Assembly (NCBI RefSeq): GCF_011303555.1
Contig: NZ_CP049868.1
Span: forward strand, 4,092,001 to 4,156,000
Direction: 5' to 3'
DNA length: 64,000 nt
DNA from: Pedobacter sp. HDW13
GTDB taxonomy: Bacteria; Bacteroidota; Bacteroidia; Sphingobacteriales; Sphingobacteriaceae
Positions within the stretch are counted from its first letter, which is position 1. Every line of letters starts with the position of its first letter. The position numbers and the translations under genes were made by a program. A model generated the notes under the pieces. That model ran no database searches. It was given only the letters and a program-made list of their open reading frames with translations, and had not been told where the DNA came from. This document shows, in pieces, positions 44,201 through 51,786 of the stretch.

Positions 44201-45704
44201 GGAGCAGGTAATGCTTTTATCGCAAAAGCTGGCTGGCTTTACCAAAGGTGAGGCCGACGTTTTGCGTAAGGCGATGGGTAAGAAACAGAAAGACGTACTC
44301 GATAAAATGAAACCTAAGTTTGTGAAACAGGCTTCGGAAAAAGGCCATGATGCCACCGTTTTAGAGAAAATATGGAAAGATTGGGAAGCCTTTGCATCTT
44401 ACGCCTTCAATAAATCGCACTCTACCTGTTATGCCTGGATTGCTTATCAAACGGCTTATTTAAAGGCGCACTATCCGGCTGAGTACATGGCTGCGGTACT
44501 ATCCAATAACATGAGCGATATTAAGCAGGTGGCTTTCTTTATGGAAGAATGTCGCCAGATGAGTGTTACCGTATTGGGACCTGATGTGAACGAATCTGAC
44601 CTTAAATTCTCGGTAAATGCCAAAGGCGAAGTTCGTTTCGGTATGTCGGCGGTAAAAGGAGTTGGAGAAAAGGCGGTAGAAAGTATCATTGAAGAGCGGT
44701 CGGCAAACGGACCTTATGCCAGTGTGTATGATTTTGCCAAACGCTCCAACACGCGTATTGTAAATAAAAAAGCTTACGAGAGTTTTGTGTATAGCGGTGC
44801 TTTCGATGCTTTTGGCGGGCATAGGGCACAGTTTTTTTATATTGGTCCGCACGATAAAATGAACGGGATCGAGAAGATTATCAAATTTGCCAACGATTTT
44901 CAGAACAACGAGAGTACTTCACAGGCTTCTTTGTTTGGTGGTTCCAAAGCAGATTTGATTTTAGAACCTTCATTACCGGTTTCGCCTGAATGGGCGTTAA
45001 TGGACAGACTGAAATATGAGAAAGATGCCATCGGGATTTTCCTTTCGGGGCACCCGCTGGATAATTATAAATTAGAACTCGATAAATTCTGTACCCATAA
45101 CGTTAAGCAGTTAAGTATTATTAACAAGGTGCGTATGGGCGATAGTAATGAAGAGGTGCTGGCCGAATTTGATAAACTGAAAAATCGGGAGCTTTGTGTG
45201 GGTGGTTTGGTGGTAACGGCATCGCAACGCATTACCAAAACCGGGAAACCCTTTGGTACCTTTGTTTTCGAAGATTACGACGATGCTTCAGAAATGGCGC
45301 TGTTTGGCGAAGATTTCCTAAAGTTTAAATCGTTTTTAACCGAAGGATACTTCTTGCAAATCAGGGGTAGGGTAGGCGAACGTTTCGGTAAGGCTGGCGA
45401 TTGGGAATTTAAGATCACAGCAATTAACTTAATGTCGGAACTGAGGGATAAACTGGCCAAAAGTTTAACCATACAAGTACCTATTGAACGGGTAAACGAT
45501 CAGCTGATGCGTGAAATAGAGGCGATATTAGCAGACAATAAGGCAAACTCTGAGCAGCAAAACTGCCAACTTAACTTTGCCGTTTTTGATAGTGAAAAAC
45601 AGATTATGTTAGATCTTAGCTCTAAAAGTCTTAAAATAAACCCAAACAACAAGTTCCTGGAACAATTACTGGGCTTAAATGTTGTTAATTACAAGTTAAA
45701 CTAG
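41271..45704 (+). CDS. dnaE: DNA polymerase III alpha subunit with N-terminal proofreading exonuclease
   Basis: Replicative polymerase of 1477 residues. The ATG at 41271 begins MYLIFDTETTG, the ExoI motif itself. Domains: DEDDh 3'-5' exonuclease (about 1-190) with D6, E8, D105, H170 and D175 all present; PHP domain from about 261 (HLHNHTQF); polymerase palm with D689, D691 and D693 in PDIDIDFDD; helix-hairpin-helix (RFGMSAVKGVGEK); OB fold near the end (CVGGLVVTASQRITKTGKP). Classical E. coli DnaE has no exonuclease and relies on DnaQ. The fused epsilon-like domain is known from some Bacteroidota DnaE proteins and looks active here. trxA follows in the same direction. Confidence 0.95.
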   Translation: MYLIFDTETTGLPRNYNAPITDTDNWPRCIQIAWQLHDEMGRLVEHQDYLVKPEGFNIPYDAERIHGISTELAAEQGIGFDEMLAKFNEVLNKAKFIVGQNVGFDVNIMGCEFHRFGVANRMAEMPVLDTCTEVTAQLLQLPGGRGGRFKLPTLTELHSYLFGVPFSEAHNATADVEATTRCFLELVKREVFKKEELQVDVEYFPRFREVNPGLIEGVGLTHINLKAASDEIRKRIQKAEGGGISKQELAGNRQELAAATFVHLHNHTQFSVLQSTISISDLVKAAAAQKMPAVAMTDHANMMGAFHFVNHVLNHNKAAEAKNAAAIEAGERPTEVVMTPIVGVEFFVCNNHLDRTAKDNGYQMVLLAKNKKGYHNLAKMSSIAYTKGFYYVPRIDRQVIEQYKEDIIVLSGNLGGEISNKILNMGESQAEEALIWWKGMFGDDFYLEVMRHNQEDEDRVNETLIALARKHAVKLVATNNTYYVNKKDANAHDILLCVKDGEKQATPIGRGRGYRYGLPNQEYYFKSADEMKALFTDLPEAILNIKEIIDKIEIYKLAREVLLPKFDISEEFLVAEDEADGGKRGENKYLRHLTYEGAKRRYGTLTDDVTERLDFELATIEKTGYPGYFLIVQDFIAEARNLDVSVGPGRGSAAGSAVAYCLGITNIDPIKYDLLFERFLNPDRVSMPDIDIDFDDEGRGRVMDYVINKYGANQVAQIITYGTMAAKSSIRDTARVLDLPLFEADKIAKLIPNMKLAKIFTLDEKSLKDALRPDEYEKVVELKNLGSLKDLSAETIQQAQVLEGSLRNTGIHACGVIITPSDITNFVPVSVAKDSDLYVTQFDNSVVESAGLLKMDFLGLKTLTLIKDTVKLVKKRHQIDLNPDNFPIDDVLTYELFQRGETIGIFQYESPGMQKYMKELKPTVFDDLIAMNALYRPGPMEYIPSFVRRKNGEEEIKYDLDACEEYLKETYGITVYQEQVMLLSQKLAGFTKGEADVLRKAMGKKQKDVLDKMKPKFVKQASEKGHDATVLEKIWKDWEAFASYAFNKSHSTCYAWIAYQTAYLKAHYPAEYMAAVLSNNMSDIKQVAFFMEECRQMSVTVLGPDVNESDLKFSVNAKGEVRFGMSAVKGVGEKAVESIIEERSANGPYASVYDFAKRSNTRIVNKKAYESFVYSGAFDAFGGHRAQFFYIGPHDKMNGIEKIIKFANDFQNNESTSQASLFGGSKADLILEPSLPVSPEWALMDRLKYEKDAIGIFLSGHPLDNYKLELDKFCTHNVKQLSIINKVRMGDSNEEVLAEFDKLKNRELCVGGLVVTASQRITKTGKPFGTFVFEDYDDASEMALFGEDFLKFKSFLTEGYFLQIRGRVGERFGKAGDWEFKITAINLMSELRDKLAKSLTIQVPIERVNDQLMREIEAILADNKANSEQQNCQLNFAVFDSEKQIMLDLSSKSLKINPNNKFLEQLLGLNVVNYKLN

Positions 45705-45780
45705 CGTTTGGCGTTTGGCGCTCAGCGTTTAGGCTTATCAAACGCTATGCGCTCTGCGAAGCCCGCTTTGCGCTTTTACC
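45705..45780. repeat. Stuttered GCGTTTGG words after dnaE
   Basis: The words GCGTTTGGC, GCGTTTGGC, CAGCGTTTAG and AACGCTATGCGC repeat through the dnaE-trxA gap. It is an imperfect low-complexity block without coding potential; no T-run terminator is visible. Confidence 0.6.
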
Positions 45781-45808
45781 AAAATAATGTCAAATTGGCA
45801 TTACAGAA

Positions 45809-45840
45809 TTGGTGGCATTACAATTGAATACATATATTTG
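45809..45840 (+). promoter_or_regulatory. Promoter of trxA
   Basis: TTG (45809-45811), 21-nt spacer, TATATTTG (45833-45840): a good -33/-7 match 20 bp before the ATG. Confidence 0.65.
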
Positions 45841-45859
45841 AACATAAAAAAAATTAATT

Positions 45860-46180
45860 ATGGCATTAGAAATCACAGATGCAAACTTCGAGGAGCTTGT
45901 ATTAAAATCAGATAAACCCGTATTAGTAGATTTTTGGGCAGAATGGTGTGGCCCTTGTCGCATGGTTGGTCCAGTAGTAGAAGAGATCGCTAAAGAATAT
46001 GATGGTAAAGCGGTAGTTGGAAAAGTAAACGTTGATAACAACCCTCAAATTTCAATGCAGTTTGGTATCCGCAATATTCCTGCTTTATTATACTTTAAAG
46101 GTGGTGAAGTAGTAGACAAACAAGTTGGTGCTGTTCCAAAATCAGTATTAGCAGAAAAATTAAACAAGCAACTAGCTTAG
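45860..46180 (+). CDS. trxA: Thioredoxin
   Basis: 106-residue cytosolic thioredoxin reducing protein disulfides. Redox motif W-C30-G-P-C33 in FWAEWCGPCRM and the cis-proline loop RNIPALLYF are present. Own promoter (45809-45840) and terminator, so monocistronic. Confidence 0.96.
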   Translation: MALEITDANFEELVLKSDKPVLVDFWAEWCGPCRMVGPVVEEIAKEYDGKAVVGKVNVDNNPQISMQFGIRNIPALLYFKGGEVVDKQVGAVPKSVLAEKLNKQLA

Positions 46181-46230
46181 TTTAAGCCGAGATAGAAATA
46201 ACTAAGCCTTCGGGGCTTGTAACATATTTA

Positions 46231-46265
46231 AAACCCAAATCTATTTAATGGATTTGGGTTTTTTT
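46231..46265 (+). terminator. Intrinsic terminator after trxA
   Basis: Stem AAACCCAAATC (46231-46241) with GATTTGGGTTT (46251-46261), then a T-run. The right arm contains the TTTG used as -33 by the next promoter. Confidence 0.85.
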
Positions 46266-46282
46266 ATGCAGACTTATTTTTG
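46253..46282 (+). promoter_or_regulatory. Promoter of the sugar dehydrogenase gene, overlapping the trxA terminator
   Basis: TTTG (46253-46256), 18-nt spacer, TATTTTTG (46275-46282), 25 bp before the ATG at 46308. Confidence 0.6.
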
Positions 46283-46307
46283 TTTCTTTAATAAAAAACT
46301 AACAATC

Positions 46308-47521
46308 ATGTCTATTAATTTAATAAATAACAAAACTTTAGGCGTTTTATTAGCCGGTTTAGCACTAAACTGTGTAAATATGGCCTGTGTTTCGGCACAA
46401 AATCCGGTCGAAACCAATGCACCTTCGGCTGATTATAAACCAGCTTTTGCAGGGCAGACCAGAATTGCTGGCGTAAAAACTAAAACAGCCCTGGATGTTT
46501 CGGTTATTAACGAAAAGTTAGAAAATCCCTGGGCCATATCGGTACTTCCGGATGGCAGGTTTTTGATTACGCAAAAACAGGGTACCATGATTATTTTAAA
46601 TGCCGATGGAAAATTAAGTAAGAAGATTACGGGCTTGCCAAAAGTAGATCCATCAGGTCAGGGAGGTTTATTGGATGTAACTTTAGACCCGAACTTCGCC
46701 AAAAACAGGATGGTTTACTGGGCTTATTCAGAGCCGCAGGATAAGGGCGTTTTACTGGCTATTGCTAAGGGGAAATTGGCTGCGAGTGAAACTGAGATAG
46801 AAAACCAAACCATTATTTACCGGGCTACACCAGCTTATACAGGTAAACTGCAATACGGATCGCGTATTGTTTTTGATAAAAACGGTAATTTATTTGTAAG
46901 TACAGGTGAGCGGTCGGGAAACGATATCCGTATGCAGGCACAGTATTTGAATTCTTCGTTGGGTAAAATTTTACACCTTACTACTGATGGTAAAGCAGTA
47001 GCCAATGGTCCCTTTGCCGGAAAGGCTGATGCCCGCCCCGAAATTTATGCACTTGGTTTGCGCAATCCTGATGGCTTGGCGATTAATCCGCAAACCGGCG
47101 ATTTATGGGAAGCAGAATTTGGTCCCAAAGGTGGCGATGAAGTCAATATCATTAAACCAGGTAAAAACTATGGCTGGCCAGTTCTTACCTACGGAACAGA
47201 ATACAGCGGTAAGCAGGTTGGCGATGGTATTCAGCAGAAAGAAGGCATGGAACAACCGGTGTACTACTGGAATCCGAGTATTTCGCCGGGTTGTATTGCT
47301 TTTTACAACAGCAGCAGCATAGCCGAATGGAAAGGCAACTTATTTGTGGGGGGCTGGGTGGCTCGCATATCATCCGTCTGGTAATTAAAAACGATAAAAT
47401 TGTTGGCGAAGAGCGATTACTGGAAGGTAAAGGCGAACGTTTTAGGGATATGGTAGAAAAAGATGGTGCACTTTATTCGGTAACCGATAACGGGCATTTA
47501 TACCGCATCGCTAAGAAATAA
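46308..47521 (+). pseudogene. PQQ-dependent sugar dehydrogenase (GSDH/YliI-like), frameshifted
   Basis: Soluble aldose sugar dehydrogenase-like protein of about 404 residues if the frame is restored. The ATG at 46308 begins an export signal ending SAQ. The six-bladed propeller is recognised by NPWAISVLPDGRF-like ENPWAISVLPDGRF, GGLLDVTLDPNF, SRIVFDKNGNLFVSTGERSGND and LRNPDGLAINP. After EWKGNLFVGG the frame shifts: the first frame reads WVARISSVW and stops at 47384, while the +1 frame gives LGGSHIIRLVIKND and a normal C-terminus to 47521. The break falls at G6 (47348-47353), where one base seems missing. It is either a real pseudogene or a homopolymer sequencing error. Confidence 0.85.
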
Positions 47522-47543
47522 ACTGAAATTGTTTTTCAATACA

Positions 47544-47618
47544 ACCCCGCAGGTTCAAAACTTGCGGGGTGTTTTTTTCTCAGGTAAACCTCACAGGTTT
47601 TAAAAAACTGTGAGGTTT
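47544..47618 (+). terminator. Terminator plus CCTCACAGG hairpin after the dehydrogenase
   Basis: ACCCCGCA (47544-47551) pairs with TGCGGGGT (47563-47570), followed by T7. Directly after comes a second hairpin AAACCTCACAG (47586-47596) with CTGTGAGGTTT (47608-47618), a relative of the 41121-41151 repeat. Confidence 0.75.
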
Positions 47619-47716
47619 GGTAGGGGTAGTAAATAAGTTTGGAGCCTGACTTCAAAAGGTATAGTCCCATACATCATAAGAAATATCGATGGGTACTTTG
47701 GGAGATATCTTGAGGT

Positions 47717-47743
47717 CTTTCGACAGGCTCAGGATGACAATCC
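47717..47743. repeat. Half copy of a GTCAT-ended repeat
   Basis: TTTCGACAGGCTCAGGATGAC lies near 47717-47738: the inverted form of a GTCATCCTGAGCCTGTCGAA unit, ending in the same ATGAC as the full palindromes at 51681, 56214 and 59892. No partner arm is present nearby. Confidence 0.5.
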
Positions 47744-47793
47744 TATATTGATGATGCAGCCATTTTTTATAAATCTTTTATTAGCTTTACGCT

Positions 47794-48711
47794 ATGCAGG
47801 CAGTAAACTATGAAAACGAAACAAGCTATGGTAATTTAGAATTACTTGCCCGGCAAGTAGTAGAAGGCTTTATTACTGGTCTGCATAAAAGTCCCTTTCA
47901 TGGTTTTTCGGTCGAGTTTGCCGAGCACCGCCAGTATAATAACGGCGATAATGTGAAAAATATCGATTGGAAGCTCTATGCTAAAACGGATAAACTTTAC
48001 AGCAAACGTTTCGAAGAAGAAACCAATCTGCGTTGCCAGTTCGTAATCGATGCTTCTTCGTCGATGTACTTTCCTGAGCCTAAAAACAACAAACTGGTTT
48101 TTGCTATACAGGCTACCGCCTCGTTAATGTACCTGCTAAAAAAGCAGCGCGATGCTTTTGGTTTGAGTCTTTTTACCGACGAGATATTGCTAAATTCGCC
48201 CGCAAAATCGACTACAGTACATCAGAAATTTTTATTTGCCCAGCTAGAAGAGCTGTTGCAGCAACCTAAAGTAAATGCCAGAACCAATTTGAGCGAGTCC
48301 TTACATCAGGTTGCTGATTTGATTCACAAACGTTCGCTGGTAGTTATTTTCAGCGATTTGTTTAATACCGAAACCAGTGCCGAAAAAACCGATGAGTTTT
48401 TCGATGCATTGCAACACCTTAAGTTTAACAAGCACGAAGTGGTGGTTTTCAATGTGGTCGATAAAACCAAAGAAGTAAATTTTGAGTTCGAAAACCGTCC
48501 TTACCAGTTTATTGATATGGAAACCGGCGAAACCATTAAGGTACATACCAATCAGGTTAAAGAAAATTACACCGCTGCGGTGGCCGGTTATCGTCAGCAA
48601 ATTGCTTTAAAATGTGCCCAGTATAAAATTGATTTGATTGATGCAGATATGAACGAAGGGTTTTATCCGGTATTACAGGCTTACCTCATTAAACGACAAA
48701 AGTTGGGGTAG
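47794..48711 (+). CDS. DUF58 domain-containing protein
   Basis: 305-residue cytosolic protein of the DUF58/BatA-associated group with a von Willebrand-like fold. The core GEFAEHRQYNNGDNVKNIDWKLYAKTDKLYSKRF, in pieces SVEFAEHRQYNNGD and NIDWKLYAKT, is diagnostic, followed by FVIDASSSMYF, a MIDAS-like DxSxS. Usually it sits beside a MoxR ATPase and Bat proteins, but none is present here, so it stands alone. The role, probably chaperone-like in metal insertion or envelope stress, is inferred. Confidence 0.9.
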   Translation: MQAVNYENETSYGNLELLARQVVEGFITGLHKSPFHGFSVEFAEHRQYNNGDNVKNIDWKLYAKTDKLYSKRFEEETNLRCQFVIDASSSMYFPEPKNNKLVFAIQATASLMYLLKKQRDAFGLSLFTDEILLNSPAKSTTVHQKFLFAQLEELLQQPKVNARTNLSESLHQVADLIHKRSLVVIFSDLFNTETSAEKTDEFFDALQHLKFNKHEVVVFNVVDKTKEVNFEFENRPYQFIDMETGETIKVHTNQVKENYTAAVAGYRQQIALKCAQYKIDLIDADMNEGFYPVLQAYLIKRQKLG

Positions 48712-48789
48712 TATCCAACCAATTTGAGGCAAACAACAGGAAGGTAGCTGTGTTAATATCATACTTGATTTAAATTTAAACTCCATAAT

Positions 48790-49251
48790 ATGTTAGAAAA
48801 AGGCACCATAGCCCCTGATTTTGAATTGCATGCTACGCCCGATCAAAAAATAAAACTCAAAGATTTTAAAGGCAAAAATGTAATCCTGGCCTTTTATCCG
48901 GCCGATTGGAGCCCGGTTTGCAGCGATCAAATGGCGCTTTACAACGAAATGCTCAAATACTTTATTAAACACGATGCGCAGATTTTCGGTATATCGGTTG
49001 ATAGCACGTGGTGCCACCTGGCCTTTGAAGAAAACCGGAAGTTGCATTTTTCTTTACTGGCCGATTTTGAACCCAAAGGTGCTGTTTCTAAAGCTTATGG
49101 GGTTTACGACGAAAAAACCGGAACAAGTGAAAGGGCGCTTTTTGTAATTGATAAGGAAGGTAAAATTGTCTGGAGCTATTTATCGCCCATTGCGGTTAAC
49201 CCTGGCGCTGATGGGATATTGGAGGCATTGGAAAAACTTGATCAGCAATAA
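48790..49251 (+). CDS. Peroxiredoxin (AhpC/TSA family)
   Basis: 153-residue cytosolic thiol peroxidase. The peroxidatic Cys is C44 in P37-A-D-W-S-P-V-C, the PxxxS/TxxC motif; a second Cys, C75, lies in the position used by some peroxiredoxins as resolving residue. The FVIDKEGKIVWSY segment completes the fold. The DsbA-like gene starts 2 bp after its stop, so the two probably form one operon. Confidence 0.9.
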   Translation: MLEKGTIAPDFELHATPDQKIKLKDFKGKNVILAFYPADWSPVCSDQMALYNEMLKYFIKHDAQIFGISVDSTWCHLAFEENRKLHFSLLADFEPKGAVSKAYGVYDEKTGTSERALFVIDKEGKIVWSYLSPIAVNPGADGILEALEKLDQQ

Positions 49252-49253
49252 TT

Positions 49254-49772
49254 ATGAGCACATTAAAACCCGAAGTTAACAGCAACGATCATATTCAAGG
49301 CGATGATACCGCAGCAGTTACCATTGTAGAGTTTGGCGATTATCAATGCCCTTATTGTGGAAATGCATATCCCATTCTTAAAGAAATTGAAGAGGCTTTT
49401 GGTCACCAGATCAGATTTATCTTCCGTCATTTTCCGCTGGCTAACGCACATCAGTATGCCCTCCCTGCAGCCTTAGCAGCCGAATCGGCTGGTTTACAGG
49501 GCAAGTTCTGGGAAATGCACGATGCCCTTTTCGAAAACCAGTACCGGTTAAATAGCGATTTATTTGATGAACTGGCCGAAACAATCGGTTTAGATCTCGA
49601 ACAGTTTCAGCAAGACAGTGTTTCTGATGCGTTGAGAGAGAAAGTAGAAAATGATTTCGACAGTGGTGTACGCAGCGGTGTAAACGGAACCCCGTCATTT
49701 TATGTAAACGGAGCCAAGTTTGATGGAGGTGCAACCGACCTGTACCAGATGCTTAAGGAAAGTACCGAATAG
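49254..49772 (+). CDS. DsbA family thioredoxin-fold oxidoreductase
   Basis: 172-residue thioredoxin-fold protein with an inserted helical domain. Redox motif C32-P-Y-C35 in FGDYQCPYCGNAYP and the cis-Pro loop GTPSFYVNG are clear. It has no signal peptide, so unlike classical DsbA it should act in the cytosol, perhaps recycling the peroxiredoxin encoded 2 bp upstream (inference). Its stop nearly touches the convergent hypothetical gene. Confidence 0.9.
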   Translation: MSTLKPEVNSNDHIQGDDTAAVTIVEFGDYQCPYCGNAYPILKEIEEAFGHQIRFIFRHFPLANAHQYALPAALAAESAGLQGKFWEMHDALFENQYRLNSDLFDELAETIGLDLEQFQQDSVSDALREKVENDFDSGVRSGVNGTPSFYVNGAKFDGGATDLYQMLKESTE

Positions 49773-49774
49773 CT

Positions 49775-50233
49775 TTAGTCAAGAGTGAAGTCAATAATCA
49801 TTGTATATTTGATACGTAGATTTTTGACCTGGTGCACTTCACAGTCATCCTTAGCTAAACGTTGGGAAATAGTAATGGATTGATTGGGTTTAAGCTTAAT
49901 CTTCCGCTTTATTTCGTAAGCTTTATTGCATCCTTTAGCTACATTACCATCCAGCAAAAAGGAAATGTACGTTATGATTTCTTTAGTTCTATTTTTGAAC
50001 GTGATTTGGGCAAATGTTGCTGAATTGCTATCATTTGTATATTTAAGCGCTTCCAGGTAAACGGGGTTTTGCTTGTTGGTAACATCGTTTGACATTGGTT
50101 TTGAGGATTTAGGTTTTTGAGCAGCTATTTTATCTTTCGTTACTGGATCATGTTGACTCTTTATTTCCTGAAATGGTATTTTTAGCGCTCCATAACAGAG
50201 GATCATGAATATTCCTAATTCTTTAGCGAGCAT
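49775..50233 (-). CDS. Hypothetical protein with N-terminal hydrophobic segment
   Basis: 152 residues, not recognised. A hydrophobic N-terminus (IFMILCYGALKI) could be a signal or anchor; a Lys/Ser-rich linker follows, then a beta-rich part (TFAQITFKNRTKEIITYISF, then KLKPNQSITISQRL) that resembles an Ig-like or cohesin-like fold. Two Cys (in KGCNKAY and DDCEVH) could form a disulfide. It ends 2 bp from the DsbA-like stop. An intrinsic terminator lies upstream of its start. Confidence 0.5.
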   Translation of the reverse strand: MLAKELGIFMILCYGALKIPFQEIKSQHDPVTKDKIAAQKPKSSKPMSNDVTNKQNPVYLEALKYTNDSNSATFAQITFKNRTKEIITYISFLLDGNVAKGCNKAYEIKRKIKLKPNQSITISQRLAKDDCEVHQVKNLRIKYTMIIDFTLD

Positions 50234-50340
50234 AATTTGAGATTATTTGTTTTAAAACAGAATAAGTAACCGTAAGTTATCGCTTTTTTTAAAATAAATC
50301 TATTGCAGATTTTGTAGCCATAAAATCAGGGTCTTAAAAT

Positions 50341-50375
50341 AAAAAAAACCTCATGTATTTTGCAATACATGAGGT
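50341..50375 (-). terminator. Orphan terminator on the minus strand
   Basis: On the minus strand ACCTCATGTATT (50364-50375, read as its complement) pairs with AATACATGAGGT (50348-50359 complement), a perfect 12-bp stem with a 4-nt loop, followed by T8. No gene lies upstream on this strand before the divergent gene at 50692, so it may end a small RNA or attenuate the gene at 50233. Confidence 0.7.
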
Positions 50376-50576
50376 ATCAGATAAGGGTAACCGGAAAACT
50401 AAAAAACTAATTATGAGTTTTTAGAATTTAACAAAATAGAAATCGCTTCGTGTTTTGTTATTTCAAAGGTGCACTTCAATTATGAAGTTTTAGTGAAGAA
50501 ACCCCGCCTCGTGTTGATTGCATTATTGATGTTACAAGCTATTGATTGGACTTGTATAAGGGGTTAATTAGTAGAT

Positions 50577-50626
50577 CGTCATTCCCACGAAAGTGGGAAT
50601 CTCAACTCCTTAGTTGGTGCATCAAG
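50577..50626. repeat. Half copy of a CGTCATTCCC repeat
   Basis: CGTC (50577-50580) followed by the hairpin ATTCCCAC/GTGGGAAT (50581-50600) and TCTCAACTCC. The same start, CGTCATTCCC, and the GGGAATCT word occur in the full palindrome at 59816-59892. Confidence 0.65.
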
Positions 50627-50691
50627 AATTTATTTAAAAAATTAAACAGGTACTAAATCAAATGATATATTTACGCCTTAAATATATAAAC

Positions 50692-51492
50692 ATGAATTAC
50701 CGCAAACTCATTGCATTAAGTACGTTATTCTTATTGCTGTTTACAATCTTGCCAACTTTTGCCCAAAATGCGACAGATTCTACAACTAAAGTGCCAGCCC
50801 TTCAGTTAAAGGGGTTTTATAAATATATGGCCGCCAATGTAAAGTATCCAGGTAAAGCAATCTTACAGAATGTACAGGGCACCAGTATTTTTCTACTCAA
50901 GGTAGAGCATGGCCAGATACAATACGTAGAAACCGCTTTGAATTTAGAAGGGCTGAGTGAAAATGTTAAAACTCTGATTTCAACATATACCGAGCTGCCT
51001 AAAACCATGAATGGAAAATATAGCCTTGGTGTTAAATTTATAATAGGAAATGGTTCAAATACAGAATTTGATGAGAAGGCAATTATACCTGCTGATTATG
51101 TTAAACTACCTAATGTGACAATAATGACATCAAGTCCTCCCCGGACTTTAACTGCACCCGATATTAATACTTATGGGATTGAAGAAGTAGATACGCCACC
51201 TAATTTTCCTGGCGGATATCAGGCGCTTCAGGAGTATTTCTATAAAACCATTAAGTACCCAGCCGAAGCCCTGAAAAATAAAGTAGAAGGAAGAATTTAT
51301 TTTAGCTTTAAAATAGATTATGATGGCAATGTAAAGAACGTAAAGGTATTAAGAGGGTTAGGAGCTGGATTGGATGAAGTTGCAAAGGATGCGATGAAAG
51401 ATTGTCCGAAGTGGAATGCCGCCATCAAAAATGGCCAGACGGTAAGTACCAAATTTAGCTACTTTGCAGAATGCAGATTGCCTAATCCTTAA
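50692..51492 (+). CDS. TonB C-terminal-domain protein, exported
   Basis: 266 residues from the ATG at 50692, which starts a clear signal peptide (MNYRKLIALSTLFLLLF...FAQN); the earlier ATG at 50662 adds ten residues in front. The C-terminal ~95 residues match the TonB_C domain (FPGGYQALQEYFYKTIKYP, GRIYFSFKIDYDGNVKNVKVLRG in part). Residues 35-130 look like a diverged copy of the same domain (KGFYKYMAANVKYPGKAILQ). No TonB membrane anchor is present, so it is a periplasmic relative rather than an energy transducer. Confidence 0.82.
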   Translation: MNYRKLIALSTLFLLLFTILPTFAQNATDSTTKVPALQLKGFYKYMAANVKYPGKAILQNVQGTSIFLLKVEHGQIQYVETALNLEGLSENVKTLISTYTELPKTMNGKYSLGVKFIIGNGSNTEFDEKAIIPADYVKLPNVTIMTSSPPRTLTAPDINTYGIEEVDTPPNFPGGYQALQEYFYKTIKYPAEALKNKVEGRIYFSFKIDYDGNVKNVKVLRGLGAGLDEVAKDAMKDCPKWNAAIKNGQTVSTKFSYFAECRLPNP

Positions 51493-51550
51493 TTTTTTGA
51501 TTTAAAGATGTCGTCATTTCGAGCAGTCATTGAAAGATATATAAAACAAT

Positions 51551-51681
51551 CGTCATTGCGAGGAACGAAGCCTGTCTGCAGCAGGCAGGCAGGCAGGCAG
51601 GCAGGCAATCTTAATGCGCTCGCTAAGTAGCGATCGTTGTAAGATTGCTTCGTCGGCTGAAAAAGCCTTCTCGCAATGACG
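51551..51681. repeat. Palindromic GTCAT element with internal (GCAG)n tract
   Basis: Perfect 12-bp terminal inverted repeats CGTCATTGCGAG (51551-51562) and CTCGCAATGACG (51670-51681). Inside, CGAAGC and CAATCTTA on the left face TAAGATTGCTTCG on the right. The left arm is interrupted by GCAG repeated six times (51581-51607), a tetranucleotide expansion. No coding potential. Confidence 0.85.
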
Positions 51682-51786
51682 ACTCCGAAGGGGCTGTCAC
51701 TAATATTGATTTTATCCAATAAATTACCCTCAGGATTGAAAATCGATGTTTAAGAAACAGTCTCTTTATGTAAATTACTAACGTGA

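Noticed and set aside
47794..49772. DUF58, peroxiredoxin and DsbA-like genes as one system
   Set aside because: A 78-bp gap separates DUF58 from the redox pair, with no shared signal, so only the last two are treated as linked.
51581..51607. (GCAG)n tract as a phase-variable coding repeat
   Set aside because: It lies in the arm of a palindromic intergenic element, not in an open reading frame.
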